A program made the translations under genes and the position numbers. Under the pieces are notes generated by a model. The model ran no database searches and was not told where the DNA came from. It worked only from the letters and a program-made list of their open reading frames with translations. Shown piece by piece: positions 1-6,829 of a stretch of 64,000 bases of DNA. The stretch lies in contig NZ_JACHYN010000011.1 in assembly GCF_014192915.1 (NCBI RefSeq), forward strand, positions 124,001 through 188,000. The letters are read 5' to 3'. Origin of the DNA: Azospirillum sp. OGB3. GTDB lineage: Bacteria > Pseudomonadota > Alphaproteobacteria > Azospirillales > Azospirillaceae. Every line of letters begins with the position of its first letter. Positions within the stretch are counted from its first letter, which is position 1.

Positions 1-189
1 GTCCAGGCGGCGATCCGCGACGGCGAGGCGCGGCTGAACGGGTCGGGTCGCATCCTGATCCGCAAGTCGGGGACCGAGCCGGTGATCCGCGTCATGGCGG
101 AAGGCGACGACGAAGGGCTGGTGCACGCGGTGGTGGCCGACATTGCCGGCGCCATCACGGACGCCGCCCGGCTGGAGACCGCCTCCTAA
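1..189 (+). CDS. glmM: Phosphoglucosamine mutase, C-terminal end (partial)
   Basis: The last 62 codons of a gene that begins before the window. The enzyme interconverts glucosamine-6-phosphate and glucosamine-1-phosphate on the way to UDP-GlcNAc. The visible part has the phosphate-binding loop of domain 4 of the phosphohexomutase family ([17 protein letters not shown], about codons 18-34) and then the usual short helical tail. It stops at TAA 187-189, 41 bases before thiD, and a glmM-thiD order would suit one transcript. The call rests on the RKSGTEP loop; other phosphohexomutases share RxSGTEP, so GlmM is favoured but not proven from this fragment. Confidence 0.8.
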   Translation, partial: VQAAIRDGEARLNGSGRILIRKSGTEPVIRVMAEGDDEGLVHAVVADIAGAITDAARLETAS

Positions 190-230
190 GGCCACCCCTC
201 CAACCAGACGACCAGACGGAAGCAATCCCG

Positions 231-1046
231 ATGCAGGCCCACCCGATCAACGGCCGTGTTCTCATCGTCGCCGGGTCCGATTCCGGCGGCGGTGCCGGCA
301 TCCAGGCGGACATCAAGGCGGTCAGCGCGCTGAACGCCTTCGCCATGACCGCCATCGCGGCGCTGACCGCGCAGAACACGACCGGGGTCTATGGCGTGCT
401 GCCCGTGGACCCGGCCTTCGTCGCCCTGCAGATGAGGGTGGTGCTGGAGGACCTCGGGGCCGACAGCATCAAGATCGGCATGCTCGCCAACGCCGCGGTC
501 ATCGAGGCGGTGGCCGGCGAGTATGAGGCGCGGGCCATCAACGTTCCGCTGGTCGTCGACCCGGTGATGGTCTCGAAGAGCGGCCATTTCCTGCTGGAGC
601 CGGACGCCGTGCAGACCCTGCGCAAGCGCCTGCTTCCCCACGCCGAACTGGTAACCCCCAACCTGCCGGAGGCCGAGGCGCTGACCAACATCCCGGTGCG
701 CAACCTGGACGACATGCGCCGCGCCGCCGAGATGATCCGCACCTTCGGGCCGAAGTCCGTCCTGCTGAAGGGCGGCCATCTGGAGGACGAGCGGCTGTGC
801 GATCTGCTGCTCACCGAGGACGGCGAGGAGGTGTTCGAGGGGCGGCGCATCCACACCCCGCACACCCACGGCACCGGCTGCACCCTGGCCTCGGCCATCG
901 CCGCCGGCATCGCCCAGGGGCTGGGCGTGCGCGATTCGGTGGCCCGCGCCCGCGCCTATGTGGACGAGGCCATCCGCTCCGCCCCCGGTTTCGGCCACGG
1001 TCACGGCCCGCTGAACCACCTGCACACGGTCCGGCCGTTCCCGTAA
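231..1046 (+). CDS. thiD: Hydroxymethylpyrimidine/phosphomethylpyrimidine kinase
   Basis: A 271-residue ribokinase-fold kinase. It phosphorylates HMP and then HMP-P to the pyrophosphate used for the pyrimidine half of thiamine, in the cytoplasm. The N-terminal glycine loop (GSDSGGGAG, about residues 15-23) and the C-terminal anion-hole motif GTGCTLASAIAAG (about residue 214 on, with the ThiD-type cysteine) are both intact. Length and start are normal for ThiD. It lies just downstream of glmM and converges with the MocR gene; no other thiamine gene is in view, so it is an isolated thi locus. Confidence 0.95.
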   Translation: MQAHPINGRVLIVAGSDSGGGAGIQADIKAVSALNAFAMTAIAALTAQNTTGVYGVLPVDPAFVALQMRVVLEDLGADSIKIGMLANAAVIEAVAGEYEARAINVPLVVDPVMVSKSGHFLLEPDAVQTLRKRLLPHAELVTPNLPEAEALTNIPVRNLDDMRRAAEMIRTFGPKSVLLKGGHLEDERLCDLLLTEDGEEVFEGRRIHTPHTHGTGCTLASAIAAGIAQGLGVRDSVARARAYVDEAIRSAPGFGHGHGPLNHLHTVRPFP

Positions 1047-1067
1047 GGGCGCGGCCTTTCCGCCTCC

Positions 1068-2462
1068 TCACACGATCGACAGCATCGCCGTCTGCGGATT
1101 TTCCAGCAGATCCGCCAGCGTGCCCAGGCCGCGCGCCAGCTCGTCCCGGCTGTGCGGGTGGCACAGGCCCAGCCGCACGGCGTGCGGGGCGCTGGCCCGG
1201 CCCACGGCGAACACGTCGCCGCCCGTCACCTTCACACCGCGGCGCAGCGCCTCCGCGATGAAGTCGTCGCGCCGCCAGGGCTCGGGCAGGACCAGCCAGA
1301 GATGCTGCGCCGACGCGTGCCCGCAGACGGCGCTGGCGGGCAGGATGGAGCGGGCGATCTGCTGGCGCGCCATGGCCTCCCCGCGCTGGGCCTCGGCGAT
1401 GCGGTCGGCGCTGCCGTCGGTGATCCAGCGCGTCGCGACCTCCGGCGGCAGGGGCGGGGAGGAGTATTGCAGGGCACGGATGACCGCCTCCACCCGCGGC
1501 ACCAGGGCAGGCGGAGCGACGACGTAGCCGACGCGCAACCCTGCGGACACGCTCTTGGACAGGCTGTTCACGTAGACGGTGACGTCCGGGGCGATGGCCT
1601 GGATGGGCTTGGCGTCATGGACCAGGAAGCCGAACACGTCGTCTTCGACCAGCACCACCCCGTAGCGGCGGGCGATGGCTGCGATCTCCACCCGCCGGGC
1701 CTGCGGCATGACGGAGGCGGTGGGATTGTGCATGGTCGGCACCAGATACAGCGCCTTGGGCGCCAGACGGCGGCAGGCGCTGTCGAAACTGTCCGGGACC
1801 ACGCCATGCTCGTCGATGGCGATGCCTTCCAGGTGGTAGCCCTCGACCGCGCTCAGGGTCTTGATGCCGTAGTTGGTCAGACGCTCGGTCAGGACGACGT
1901 CGCCGGGGCGAGCCACCGCGGCCAGCGCCACGGCCATGGCGTTCTGCGCGCCCGTGGTCAGCAGGACCGTGTCGGCGGAGGTGGCCACCCGGTGCTGCCG
2001 CGTCAGCCACTGCGCCCCGGCGGCGCGGTGCGCGGGCAGGCCGGCGTGCGGCGCGTATTCCAGCAGCGCCCCCAGGTTCGGTGACGCGCCGATGGCGGCC
2101 AGGGTGGCGCCCATCATCGGAACCGACATCGGGTGCTCCGGTGTCACGACGGTCATGTTGACGACGGAAGGTTCGGGCCGGGGAGTCCAGCTGAAGGGGT
2201 CGGAGGGGGGCATGTGGCGCTGCCCCTGCACGAAGGTGCCGCGCCCGACCTCGCCGCCGATCAGCCCGCGCTTCTCCGCCTCCGTGTAGGCGCGGGTGAT
2301 GGTGCCGACGGTGACGCCGAGGCGGTAGGCGAGGTCGCGGTGGGTGGGAAGCCGCGTGCCGGGGGCCAGCCGTCCGTTGGCGATGTCGTCGGACAGGGCG
2401 TCGGCGATGGCGCGGTAACGGGGGCCTTGCCGCCCCTCCAGATCAGGAACCCACTGTGTCAT
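1068..2462 (-). CDS. MocR-family regulator (GntR wHTH fused to aminotransferase-like domain), YjiR-like
   Basis: A 464-residue protein read from ATG 2462. An upstream in-frame start would add 12 residues but would run through the predicted promoter. Residues about 8-72 form a GntR-type winged helix (GPRYRAIADAL, LPTHRDLAYRLGVTVGTI, GRGTFV). The rest is a fold-type I aminotransferase domain with a PLP-lysine candidate near residue 303 in SLSKSVSAG. MocR proteins use PLP or its adducts as effector and bind repeated sites. The nearest well-known analogue by architecture and by association with a DUF1127 gene is E. coli YjiR; this is inference. The two-part element at 2467-2527 overlaps its promoter, so autoregulation is likely. 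A free aminotransferase role is less likely given the N-terminal DNA-binding domain. Confidence 0.88.
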   Translation of the reverse strand: MTQWVPDLEGRQGPRYRAIADALSDDIANGRLAPGTRLPTHRDLAYRLGVTVGTITRAYTEAEKRGLIGGEVGRGTFVQGQRHMPPSDPFSWTPRPEPSVVNMTVVTPEHPMSVPMMGATLAAIGASPNLGALLEYAPHAGLPAHRAAGAQWLTRQHRVATSADTVLLTTGAQNAMAVALAAVARPGDVVLTERLTNYGIKTLSAVEGYHLEGIAIDEHGVVPDSFDSACRRLAPKALYLVPTMHNPTASVMPQARRVEIAAIARRYGVVLVEDDVFGFLVHDAKPIQAIAPDVTVYVNSLSKSVSAGLRVGYVVAPPALVPRVEAVIRALQYSSPPLPPEVATRWITDGSADRIAEAQRGEAMARQQIARSILPASAVCGHASAQHLWLVLPEPWRRDDFIAEALRRGVKVTGGDVFAVGRASAPHAVRLGLCHPHSRDELARGLGTLADLLENPQTAMLSIV

Positions 2463-2466
2463 GGGG

Positions 2467-2527
2467 ACAATGATGACATTGTACCGATCCGTCGGCAAGT
2501 GTCACCGCATTGTCGCGATTGTGCGGG
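2467..2527. promoter_or_regulatory. Predicted MocR operator, copy A (inverted repeat plus ATTGT direct repeat)
   Basis: Bases 2467-2482 are a perfect inverted repeat (ACAATG, 4-base spacer, CATTGT) just 5 bases from the MocR start codon. Bases 2508-2527 carry ATTGT twice at 9-base spacing (CATTGTCGCGATTGTGCGGG). The same two parts recur at 4664-4726 with 13/16 and 18/20 identity. Read on the minus strand, the elements bracket the candidate MocR promoter: one part covers the -10, the other lies just above the -35. The binding protein is inferred, not shown. Confidence 0.6.
2478..2505 (-). promoter_or_regulatory. Candidate sigma70-type promoter of the MocR gene
   Basis: On the minus strand, GTGACA (2505-2500) and TACAAT (2483-2478) are separated by 16 bases. 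Initiation would fall about 8-10 bases before ATG 2462, giving a nearly leaderless mRNA, which fits the lack of a clear Shine-Dalgarno. The -10 lies inside the inverted repeat, consistent with autorepression. Confidence 0.45.
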
Positions 2528-2642
2528 TCCGGTTGCGCTGCGCGCTCGGGAACCCGGACGGGCGGGCGGGCGTTGCAGTCAGGACCGCCCGGCGCCGCTT
2601 CGTCATCCCTTTCGCGCCGGGCACAGCCGGGAGAATTCAGGC

Positions 2643-2969
2643 ATGAGCGCCGAAAACGCCATCCGACACACCTACGACCGCTTCTTTGGGGGCGCGCGGA
2701 ATCTCGGGCCGCTGGAACGCGCCGTGTCCACCGGCCTCGGCCTTGTCATGGCGGCGGGCGGCGTGCGCCGCGGCGCCGACGTGCGGGGCGCCATCATGGG
2801 GTTGGCCGGCGCCGCCCTGGTGGCCCGCGGCATGAGCGGCCATTGCCCGCTGAAGGCGATGGTGGCCGACGAGGATCACGAACGCCTGTCCGCTCCGCGG
2901 TCGGAACGCTACAGCCCTGGTGAAGGGCCGTTGGAGCGCACGCCGGCCCGCACCGGTTCCTACTCCTGA
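2643..2969 (+). CDS. DUF2892-type small membrane protein
   Basis: A 108-residue protein starting MSAENAIRHTYDR. A hydrophobic stretch over about residues 22-66 (ERAVSTGLGLVMAAGG, then AIMGLAGAALVARG) ends in a G-HCPLKAM segment. That matches the DUF2892/YgaP-type inner-membrane domain, in which two short helices precede a conserved small-residue-plus-Cys motif. A polar tail of about 35 residues, rich in Arg, Ser and Pro, follows. ATG 2643 has GGGAGA-type purines about 10 bases upstream. Function is unknown. It converges with the PGPGW gene, with 28 bases between the stops. Confidence 0.7.
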   Translation: MSAENAIRHTYDRFFGGARNLGPLERAVSTGLGLVMAAGGVRRGADVRGAIMGLAGAALVARGMSGHCPLKAMVADEDHERLSAPRSERYSPGEGPLERTPARTGSYS

Positions 2970-2997
2970 CGGAACGGGACGGTCACGAGGACGACGG

Positions 2998-3357
2998 TCA
3001 GGAGGACGAGGAAGCGGCGCGGCGCCGCCGCTTCCACTCCTTCCAGCGCCGTTCGCCGCGCACCAGCGCGCGGTTGATCGGCGGGCGAAGGAACGGAACG
3101 TCGTAGGCGAGCAGCACGAGGCCGAGGGGCAGCATCCAGATGCCCAGCACGGGCAGGAAGCTGAACAGCCCACCGAGAATCAGAAGCAATCCGGCGGGGA
3201 CGCGCACCCAGGTCGCCCGCGGCTCGCGGAGCCAAGCCAGCACCCGCGCCATGGAGTCGGGAAGCTTCTCCTGGATGCGATCCACCCGCCGTTCGAGGCG
3301 TCTGTGGTGCTGGTCGCTCAACGCGGCACTCTCCATCTTGTTGATCCGGCTCTGCAT
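2998..3357 (-). CDS. PGPGW-type small transmembrane protein
   Basis: A protein of 119 residues from ATG 3357, or 112 from ATG 3336; neither has a strong Shine-Dalgarno. A charged N-terminal helix (HHRRLERRVDRIQEKL) is followed by two hydrophobic segments with the family's Pro/Gly/Trp turn (GGLFSFLPVLGIWMLPLGLVLLAYDVPFLRPP). The tail is very basic and ends in polyserine. The layout matches the PGPGW family of putative inner-membrane proteins, but the signature is degenerate here (PVLGIW). No function is known. Cytoplasmic termini are inferred from the positive ends. Confidence 0.6.
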   Translation of the reverse strand: MQSRINKMESAALSDQHHRRLERRVDRIQEKLPDSMARVLAWLREPRATWVRVPAGLLLILGGLFSFLPVLGIWMLPLGLVLLAYDVPFLRPPINRALVRGERRWKEWKRRRRAASSSS

Positions 3358-3766
3358 GGTTGTTGACGGGTGAAGCGGCGTCCCGGCGTGCCGGGCCGAC
3401 CGCTCCCAAGCCGCCATATGGGAACAGCCACGCGTGTTCCAAGCTCCCGTTTGTGTGGAACCTGTGAGGCGCGGGTCTCTTGAAAGGCGCCGGCCACACG
3501 GCCAACTATTAGGGCAATCAGGGTCCGGGCCCCTCTGGCAGCCGAGTCGCCGGTTACGAGGCCGGGGGCTGCAATGTCGGATCTCTTCATCCGCTTTTGC
3601 GCCGACGGGCGTGACCGCATCTGGAGGGTTTTTCGATGGACAGCGCAGCCTTACCGTCCCGCCGCCGCTTTTCCGCGGCCGATCCGCTGCCATGCGCCCG
3701 CCGCCGGTCCGAGGCTTGCCGGTCAAAGGCCCGCCGGTCAAAGGCTTGAACAAGGGAGTTTTCGCA
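3358..3766. other. 409-base intergenic region between divergent PGPGW and Bax-inhibitor genes
   Basis: No convincing gene. It holds an inverted repeat, GGAACA (3421-3426) and TGTTCC (3435-3440), 64 bases upstream of the PGPGW start, and two direct copies of GCCGGTCAAAGGC at 3718-3730 and 3733-3745, 15 bases apart and just ahead of the BI-1 ribosome-binding site. The BI-1 frame stays open back to 3434, but that part lacks a family match and a suitable start. I could not fix a promoter with good spacing; CTTGAAA at about 3479 resembles a -35 only. Confidence 0.5.
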
Positions 3767-4492
3767 ATGTTCGACCAGTATCCCAACCAGAGTCGTTGGG
3801 GCGCCGGCGCCGCTGGCGTGGACCGTGCGGCGTTCGACGAGGGCCTGCGCAAGCACATGCTGCGGGTCTACAACTTCATGATGCTCGGCCTTGGCGTGAC
3901 GGGGCTGGTGGCGCTGTTGGTGGCGAGCACGCCGGCGCTGTACGTGCCGATCTTCACGACCCCGCTGAAGTGGGTGGTGATGCTGGCGCCGCTGGCCTTC
4001 ATCATGGTGCTGTCCTTCCGCTTCCACGCGATGTCGGCCAGCGCGCTGCAGGGGCTGTTCTGGGCCTTCTGCGCGGTGATGGGCGTGTCGATGGCGTCGA
4101 TCTTCCTGGTCTTCACCGGGGCCAGCGTGGCGCGGGTGTTCTTCATCACCGCGGCGATGTTCGCAGCGATGAGCCTGTGGGGCTACACCACCAAGGCCGA
4201 CCTGTCGAAGATGGGCTCGTTCCTGATGATGGGCCTGATCGGCATCGTCATCGCCAGCCTGGTCAACATCTTCGTCGGCTCCAGCGCGCTGCAGTTTGCC
4301 GTCTCGGTCATTGGCGTGGTCATCTTCACCGGCCTGACCGCCTACGACACCCAGCGCATCAAGGAAGAGTACGCCGAGGGTTACGGCCACGAGGGCAACA
4401 CCAAGCTCGCCGTCATGGGCGCCCTTTCCCTCTACCTCAACTTCATCAACCTCTTCCAGATGCTCCTCCAGCTCATGGGCAACCGCGAGTAA
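3767..4492 (+). CDS. Bax inhibitor-1/YccA family membrane protein
   Basis: A 241-residue polytopic protein with about seven hydrophobic segments after a polar N-terminus (MFDQYPNQSRWG). Family marks include the conserved segment VFTGLTAYDTQRIKEEY near the C-terminus, with the acidic and basic residues of the TMBIM pH-sensing and calcium-leak site. The ending LYLNFINLFQMLLQLMG is typical of bacterial members. ATG 3767 follows AAGGGAG at a good distance. In E. coli YccA modulates FtsH; the BsYetJ homologue leaks calcium. Which applies here is unknown. A strong terminator follows directly. Confidence 0.93.
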   Translation: MFDQYPNQSRWGAGAAGVDRAAFDEGLRKHMLRVYNFMMLGLGVTGLVALLVASTPALYVPIFTTPLKWVVMLAPLAFIMVLSFRFHAMSASALQGLFWAFCAVMGVSMASIFLVFTGASVARVFFITAAMFAAMSLWGYTTKADLSKMGSFLMMGLIGIVIASLVNIFVGSSALQFAVSVIGVVIFTGLTAYDTQRIKEEYAEGYGHEGNTKLAVMGALSLYLNFINLFQMLLQLMGNRE

Positions 4493-4529
4493 CGGAACCG
4501 CATCCGGCGCCGGTTGAGGCGCTCTGCCG

Positions 4530-4559
4530 GGCCGGCCGCTTTTCGCGGCCGGCCTTTTT
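4530..4559 (+). terminator. Rho-independent terminator of the Bax-inhibitor gene
   Basis: A perfect 10-bp stem, GGCCGGCCGC (4530-4539) and its complement (4545-4554), with a 5-base loop, is followed by TTTTT. It lies 37 bases after the stop codon and isolates BI-1 from the DUF1127 promoter. Confidence 0.92.
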
Positions 4560-4663
4560 CATGCCCGGATGGTGAGGTCCATGAAGGCCGGACTCGTCCA
4601 AAGGACTGTGTAACCGATGGGTGTTGCCATCAGGATACATCCGATATCGGAAATGTAATGGTG

Positions 4664-4726
4664 ACAATAACGACATTGACCGGCGCGATTGTGTCGACAT
4701 AATCCCCATTGTCTCGATTGTTCGGG
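4664..4726 (+). promoter_or_regulatory. DUF1127 promoter flanked by copy B of the predicted MocR operator
   Basis: A good promoter, TTGACC (4676-4681), 16 bases, CATAAT (4698-4703), predicts initiation near 4710. The -35 is overlapped by ACAATAACGACATTGA (4664-4679), which matches copy A (2467-2482) at 13 of 16 bases. The start site lies in CATTGTCTCGATTGTTCGGG (4707-4726), an 18/20 match to 2508-2527. The two parts are 43 bases apart start to start, against 41 in copy A. A further ATTGT lies at 4688-4692. This layout could support repression by promoter occlusion. Confidence 0.6.
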
Positions 4727-4755
4727 GCTGAATGTTTTGACGAAGGAGGCACATC

Positions 4756-5004
4756 ATGCGCACCACAGAAGCGACCCGCTCGTCCGGATCGTCCTCGTTC
4801 ACGACCGTCTTCAAGGTCATCGCGCGCGCCCTTTCCGTCGGCATCCGCCCCGTCTGGCTCGTGATCGAGGCTGGTCTGAACGGCTACGAGCGGTGGCGGC
4901 AGCGGCAGGCGCTGATGCGGCTGGACGACCATCTGCTGAAGGACATCGGCGTGTCCCGCGCCGATGTGGACAGCGAGGTCAGCAAGCCCTTCTGGCGGGG
5001 TTGA
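4756..5004 (+). CDS. DUF1127 (YjiS-like) small basic protein
   Basis: An 82-residue protein whose C-terminal half is a clear DUF1127 domain: YERWRQRQALMRLDDHLLKDIGVSRADV, about residues 43-70. The N-terminus is Ser/Thr-rich, then hydrophobic. AAGGAGG lies 6 bases before ATG 4756, so translation should be strong. Short DUF1127 proteins are arginine-rich; some alphaproteobacterial members (for example CcaF1 of Rhodobacter) bind RNA and affect stress-related sRNAs. E. coli yjiS sits next to the MocR gene yjiR, and here the promoter shares its elements with the MocR gene at 1068-2462. The GNAT gene starts 4 bases after its stop, so the two are probably cotranscribed. Confidence 0.88.
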   Translation: MRTTEATRSSGSSSFTTVFKVIARALSVGIRPVWLVIEAGLNGYERWRQRQALMRLDDHLLKDIGVSRADVDSEVSKPFWRG

Positions 5005-5008
5005 TGCG

Positions 5009-5425
5009 ATGAGCGCCGATGCGATCCTCTACGCCGTCGAGCCTGATCTGACCGCCGACGCCTTCATCGACGTGCTCCACCGCTCCGGGCTGGCCGAACG
5101 CCGGCCCGTGGCGGACCGCCCGCGGGTGGAGGCGATGCTGCGCAACGCCGGACTGATCGTCACCGCCCGCAACGCGGACGGCGACCTGATCGGCGTCGCC
5201 CGGTCCGTCACCGATTTCGCCTTCTGCTGCTACCTGTCCGACCTTGCCGTCGACCGCGCCTGTCAGGGGCGCGGCATCGGCAAGGAGCTGATGCGCCGCA
5301 CCCGCGCCGCAGTGGGGGAGGGCGTCACCTGCCTTCTCCTGTCGGCGCCCAAGGCGATCACCTTCTATGAGGCGGCGGGGATGGAGCGGCACGCCCAGGC
5401 GTTCCTGTTCACCGAGAAACCCTAA
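5009..5425 (+). CDS. GNAT-family N-acetyltransferase
   Basis: A 138-residue protein from ATG 5009, 4 bases after the DUF1127 stop. The acetyl-CoA motif A is visible as LAVDRACQGRGIGKELMRR (Q-x-x-G-x-G/A pattern, about residues 79-97), followed by the motif B region FYEAAGMERH. This is the size of a single-domain GNAT enzyme. The substrate cannot be told; small molecules or protein N-termini are both possible. The tight spacing after DUF1127 and before PhzF (9 bases to the next start) suggests one transcript. Confidence 0.87.
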   Translation: MSADAILYAVEPDLTADAFIDVLHRSGLAERRPVADRPRVEAMLRNAGLIVTARNADGDLIGVARSVTDFAFCCYLSDLAVDRACQGRGIGKELMRRTRAAVGEGVTCLLLSAPKAITFYEAAGMERHAQAFLFTEKP

Positions 5426-5434
5426 GGAGGCACC

Positions 5435-6229
5435 GTGCGCCTTCCCCTGTATCAGGTCGATGCCTTCGCGGACGCGGTGTTCGCGGGCAACCCGGCGGCG
5501 GTCGTGCCGCTGGAGGACTGGCTTCCCGACGCGACGCTCCAGGCCATCGCGGCGGAAAACAATCTGGCGGAAACCGCCTTCCTCGTCCGCCGCGGCGACG
5601 GTTACGCGATCCGCTGGTTCACCCCGACGGTCGAGGTGGACCTGTGCGGCCACGCCACGCTGGCCTCGGCCTTCGTCATCGCGACGATGCTGGAGTGGGG
5701 CTGCCCGCGCATCGACTTCACCACTCGGGAAGCCGGAACCCTCAGCGTCACCCGCAACGGCGACCTCTACACGCTGGATTTCCCGAGCCGCCCGCCGGAA
5801 CCGCTGGCCGGGCCGCCGGCCGGCCTGCTCGGCGCGCTGGGCGGACCGCCGCCGACGGCGCTGCTGAAGGCGCGCGACCTCGTGGTCGTCCATGACGACG
5901 AGGCGACGGTGCGCGCCCTGGCGCCCGACATGGGCGCCCTGACCCGGCTGGAGGGCTCCCACGCGGTCATCGTGACGGCGCCGGGCAGCGGCGGCGTGGA
6001 TTTCGTCTCCCGCTACTTCGCGCCGGCCCAGGGGATTCCGGAAGACCCGGTGACCGGCTCCGCCCATTGCACGCTGATCCCCTATTGGGCGCAACGGCTG
6101 GGCAAGGAGCGGCTGAAAGCCCGGCAGGTCTCGGCCCGCGGCGGTTCCCTGTCCTGCGAACTGGCCGGCGACCGCGTGAGGATCGCCGGGAAAGCGGTTC
6201 TCTACATGGATGGCGCCATCTACATTTAG
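5435..6229 (+). CDS. PhzF-family isomerase/epimerase
   Basis: A 264-residue protein starting at GTG 5435, preceded by AAGGAGG at 5 bases. It has the two-lobed PhzF layout. The N-terminal lobe carries FAGNPAAVVPL and the catalytic-type glutamate in NNLAETAFLV (Glu46); the pattern GHATLASAFV follows. The second lobe has EDPVTGSAHCTLIPYW near residue 205. Family members include PhzF of phenazine synthesis and broad diaminopimelate-epimerase-like isomerases. No other phenazine gene is nearby, so a phenazine role is unsupported; I call only the fold and likely isomerase chemistry. Confidence 0.9.
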   Translation: MRLPLYQVDAFADAVFAGNPAAVVPLEDWLPDATLQAIAAENNLAETAFLVRRGDGYAIRWFTPTVEVDLCGHATLASAFVIATMLEWGCPRIDFTTREAGTLSVTRNGDLYTLDFPSRPPEPLAGPPAGLLGALGGPPPTALLKARDLVVVHDDEATVRALAPDMGALTRLEGSHAVIVTAPGSGGVDFVSRYFAPAQGIPEDPVTGSAHCTLIPYWAQRLGKERLKARQVSARGGSLSCELAGDRVRIAGKAVLYMDGAIYI

Positions 6230-6283
6230 CGCCGTCCATACGAGGACCGATGGAACGGCCAATGGAACGGGAGGGCAGCGGGC

Positions 6284-6739
6284 ATGGCGGGGCGTTATTT
6301 CGAAGACTTCCGCGTTGGTGACGTGATCGACACCGAAGGGGCGACGGTCACCGACAGCCAGATCATGGATTTCGCCCAGCGCTTCGACCCGCAACCCTTC
6401 CACATGGACGCGGTGGCCGCCGCGGAGGGGCCGTTCGGCGGGCTGATCGCCAGCGGCTTCCACACCCTGTCCCTGACCTTCCGGCTGTTCCGCGACACCG
6501 GGGCCATCACCGGCACCAGCCTGGGCGGCTCCGGCGGTGACGAACTGCGCTGGCTGCGCCCGGTGCGGCCCGGCGACACGCTGCGCGTCCGGGTCGAGGT
6601 GGTGGAGGCCACCCCGTCCCGCCGCGGCGACCGCGGCACGGTCCGGCTGGCCTACACCACGCTGAACCAGCATGGCGAGGCGGTGATGACCATCACCTTG
6701 AATCACATCGTGGCGACCCGCAGCCTTCCGGCGGAGTAG
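6284..6739 (+). CDS. MaoC-family (R)-specific enoyl-CoA hydratase/dehydratase
   Basis: A 151-residue single hot-dog domain. It opens with RYFEDFRVGDVIDTEGATVTD and has the MaoC hydratase segment FDPQPFHMD (about residues 36-44) and GPFGGLIASGFHT, which hold the Asp and His of the dehydratase active site. Likely substrates are enoyl-CoA or related thioesters; the exact one cannot be read from sequence. It stands alone between phzF and the Hsp70 gene, 54 bases after phzF, and may end that transcript because a fresh promoter follows at 6771. Confidence 0.9.
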   Translation: MAGRYFEDFRVGDVIDTEGATVTDSQIMDFAQRFDPQPFHMDAVAAAEGPFGGLIASGFHTLSLTFRLFRDTGAITGTSLGGSGGDELRWLRPVRPGDTLRVRVEVVEATPSRRGDRGTVRLAYTTLNQHGEAVMTITLNHIVATRSLPAE

Positions 6740-6770
6740 CGAACACGAACGGCCTGTCCCGTCGCGCGTC

Positions 6771-6799
6771 TTGATCGGCAGGCCCGGCCCCTGTATAGC
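6771..6799 (+). promoter_or_regulatory. Sigma70-type promoter of the YegD-like Hsp70 gene
   Basis: TTGATC (6771-6776), a 17-base spacer and TATAGC (6794-6799) give one of the better housekeeping-type promoters in the window. The start of transcription would be near 6806, about 24 bases before ATG 6830. Confidence 0.6.
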
Positions 6800-6829
6800 C
6801 TCGCCCCTTCCATCACGGCGGGGGTTTCC

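Noticed and set aside
3421-3440. Possible SOS box (GAAC/GTTC) upstream of the PGPGW gene
   Set aside because: Alphaproteobacterial LexA sites are direct GTTC-N7-GTTC repeats; here the halves are inverted with an 8-base gap.
3434-3766. N-terminal extension of the Bax-inhibitor protein
   Set aside because: The frame is open, but the extra 111 codons lack family similarity and the clear AAGGGAG site belongs to ATG 3767.
5435-6229. A phenazine biosynthesis locus
   Set aside because: Only a PhzF-like isomerase is present; none of the other phenazine genes is nearby.
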